In this document: piece after piece, positions 63,431 to 64,000 of the stretch | Numbering within the stretch: the first letter of the stretch is position 1 | Layout of the letters: each line of letters starts with the position of its first letter | Source of the DNA: Cyanoderma ruficeps | Taxonomy: Eukaryota; Chordata; Aves; Passeriformes; Timaliidae | Direction of reading: 5' to 3' | Assembly (NCBI GenBank): GCA_008694505.1 | Contig: VZDJ01004378.1 | Location: forward strand, 3,832,149 to 3,896,148 | Length of the DNA stretch: 64,000 nucleotides | Notes under the pieces: generated by a model | The model's input: only the letters and a program-made list of their open reading frames with translations | Told to the model about the DNA's origin: nothing | The model's database searches: none | Position numbers and translations under genes: made by a program

Positions 63431-64000
63431 TTTTTTTCCGGGTTTACACTCTTTTGGTTCATATGCTTTCTGAGAGAGACAAGGGAATCTCTATGTAAGA
63501 ACCTCATGGCAAAGTACTGCTCCGAGAGCAATAGAAATAAAGCTGTAGTCTTATGATTACAGTTAATAGCTTTCTTTTTATTTTAAGGTACTTCAACTTA
63601 ATCCCCCAAGTTATCCCAATCACAATATCCCATGTAGCATTGTTTTCAGCTCTTAGCAGGTGGTTCTTAAAGCCCTCTTTAGATGATACGTGGGGCCCAC
63701 ATAGTGAAGTCAATAGTTAGACAGGATATAATTTAGACTTCAGCTTTTCCTCTCAGTTTGAAATAAAATGATTACATTTCAGGAAAGTCTAAGGAAAGGT
63801 TTAAAGTTTTATATCAAAAGTTGAATATTTTCTTTTGTTGTACCCCCTTCTTTTAAAGAAAATGGCATTCATTTAAAATAATGCTTGTTCTGATGTGTTT
63901 GAAAAGGCACTACTCTGAATTAAAAAGAAATTCATAAAGTATGCATGTTTGGGAGGGAAAGATTGCATTCTTCGCTGGAGCATTTAGTCAAAGGGTTTTA
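63431..64000. other. No recognised feature
   Basis: AT-rich sequence to the end of the window with no exon or repeat I can name. Confidence 0.5.

Noticed and set aside
46000..64000. SLC13A1 or a taste-receptor gene, expected downstream by mammalian gene order
   Set aside because: No matching exon or single-exon receptor frame found.
1..64000. CRISPR arrays, bacterial operons, phage genes or a mitochondrial insertion
   Set aside because: No regularly spaced repeats, no dense coding and no organellar gene sequence; the content is vertebrate nuclear DNA throughout.

Overview
The window looks like nuclear DNA from a bird, most likely a songbird (Passeriformes). It is AT-rich with CR1 LINE fragments scattered on both strands. 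At 517-654 there is a SINE whose head resembles a tRNA-Ile gene and whose tail is a CR1 3' end, the architecture of TguSINE1 described from zebra finch. Genes are split into short exons with GT-AG introns, and no bacterial or organellar gene organisation is seen.

Layout: 1-654 is a CR1 fragment fused to the SINE. 655-2780 holds no gene I can recognise. 2930-3400 is a CpG island that appears to be the promoter of the first gene. 3803-22247 (+) is IQUB, reconstructed as 11 coding exons that join in frame into a protein of about 680 residues. 22248-29600 is intergenic, with a CR1 (23622-24540, minus) and a probable solo retroviral LTR (about 27520-28140). From 29610 (+) a second gene begins, a member of the V-ATPase accessory subunit S1 (ATP6AP1/Ac45) family. 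Six exons (29610-45895) join in frame and give the signal peptide and N-terminal luminal half, 211 residues. I could not find the exons for the C-terminal half and membrane anchor in the remaining 18 kb. That stretch contains several more CR1 pieces and no other gene I can defend.

The two genes are unrelated in function. IQUB is an axonemal radial-spoke (RS1) adaptor and belongs to motile cilia and sperm. The Ac45 family guides and regulates the vacuolar proton pump in the secretory pathway. In mammals the gene downstream of IQUB in this orientation is, from memory, SLC13A1; an Ac45-like gene lying immediately downstream here is notable.

Most worth a second look: the IQUB model lacks the ubiquitin-like domain that gives the human protein half its name; the Ac45-like gene uses a GC-AG intron after exon 3; the 5' end of the window holds what looks like a template-switch chimera between a CR1 and its dependent SINE. 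I found no convincing wholly new biological system.
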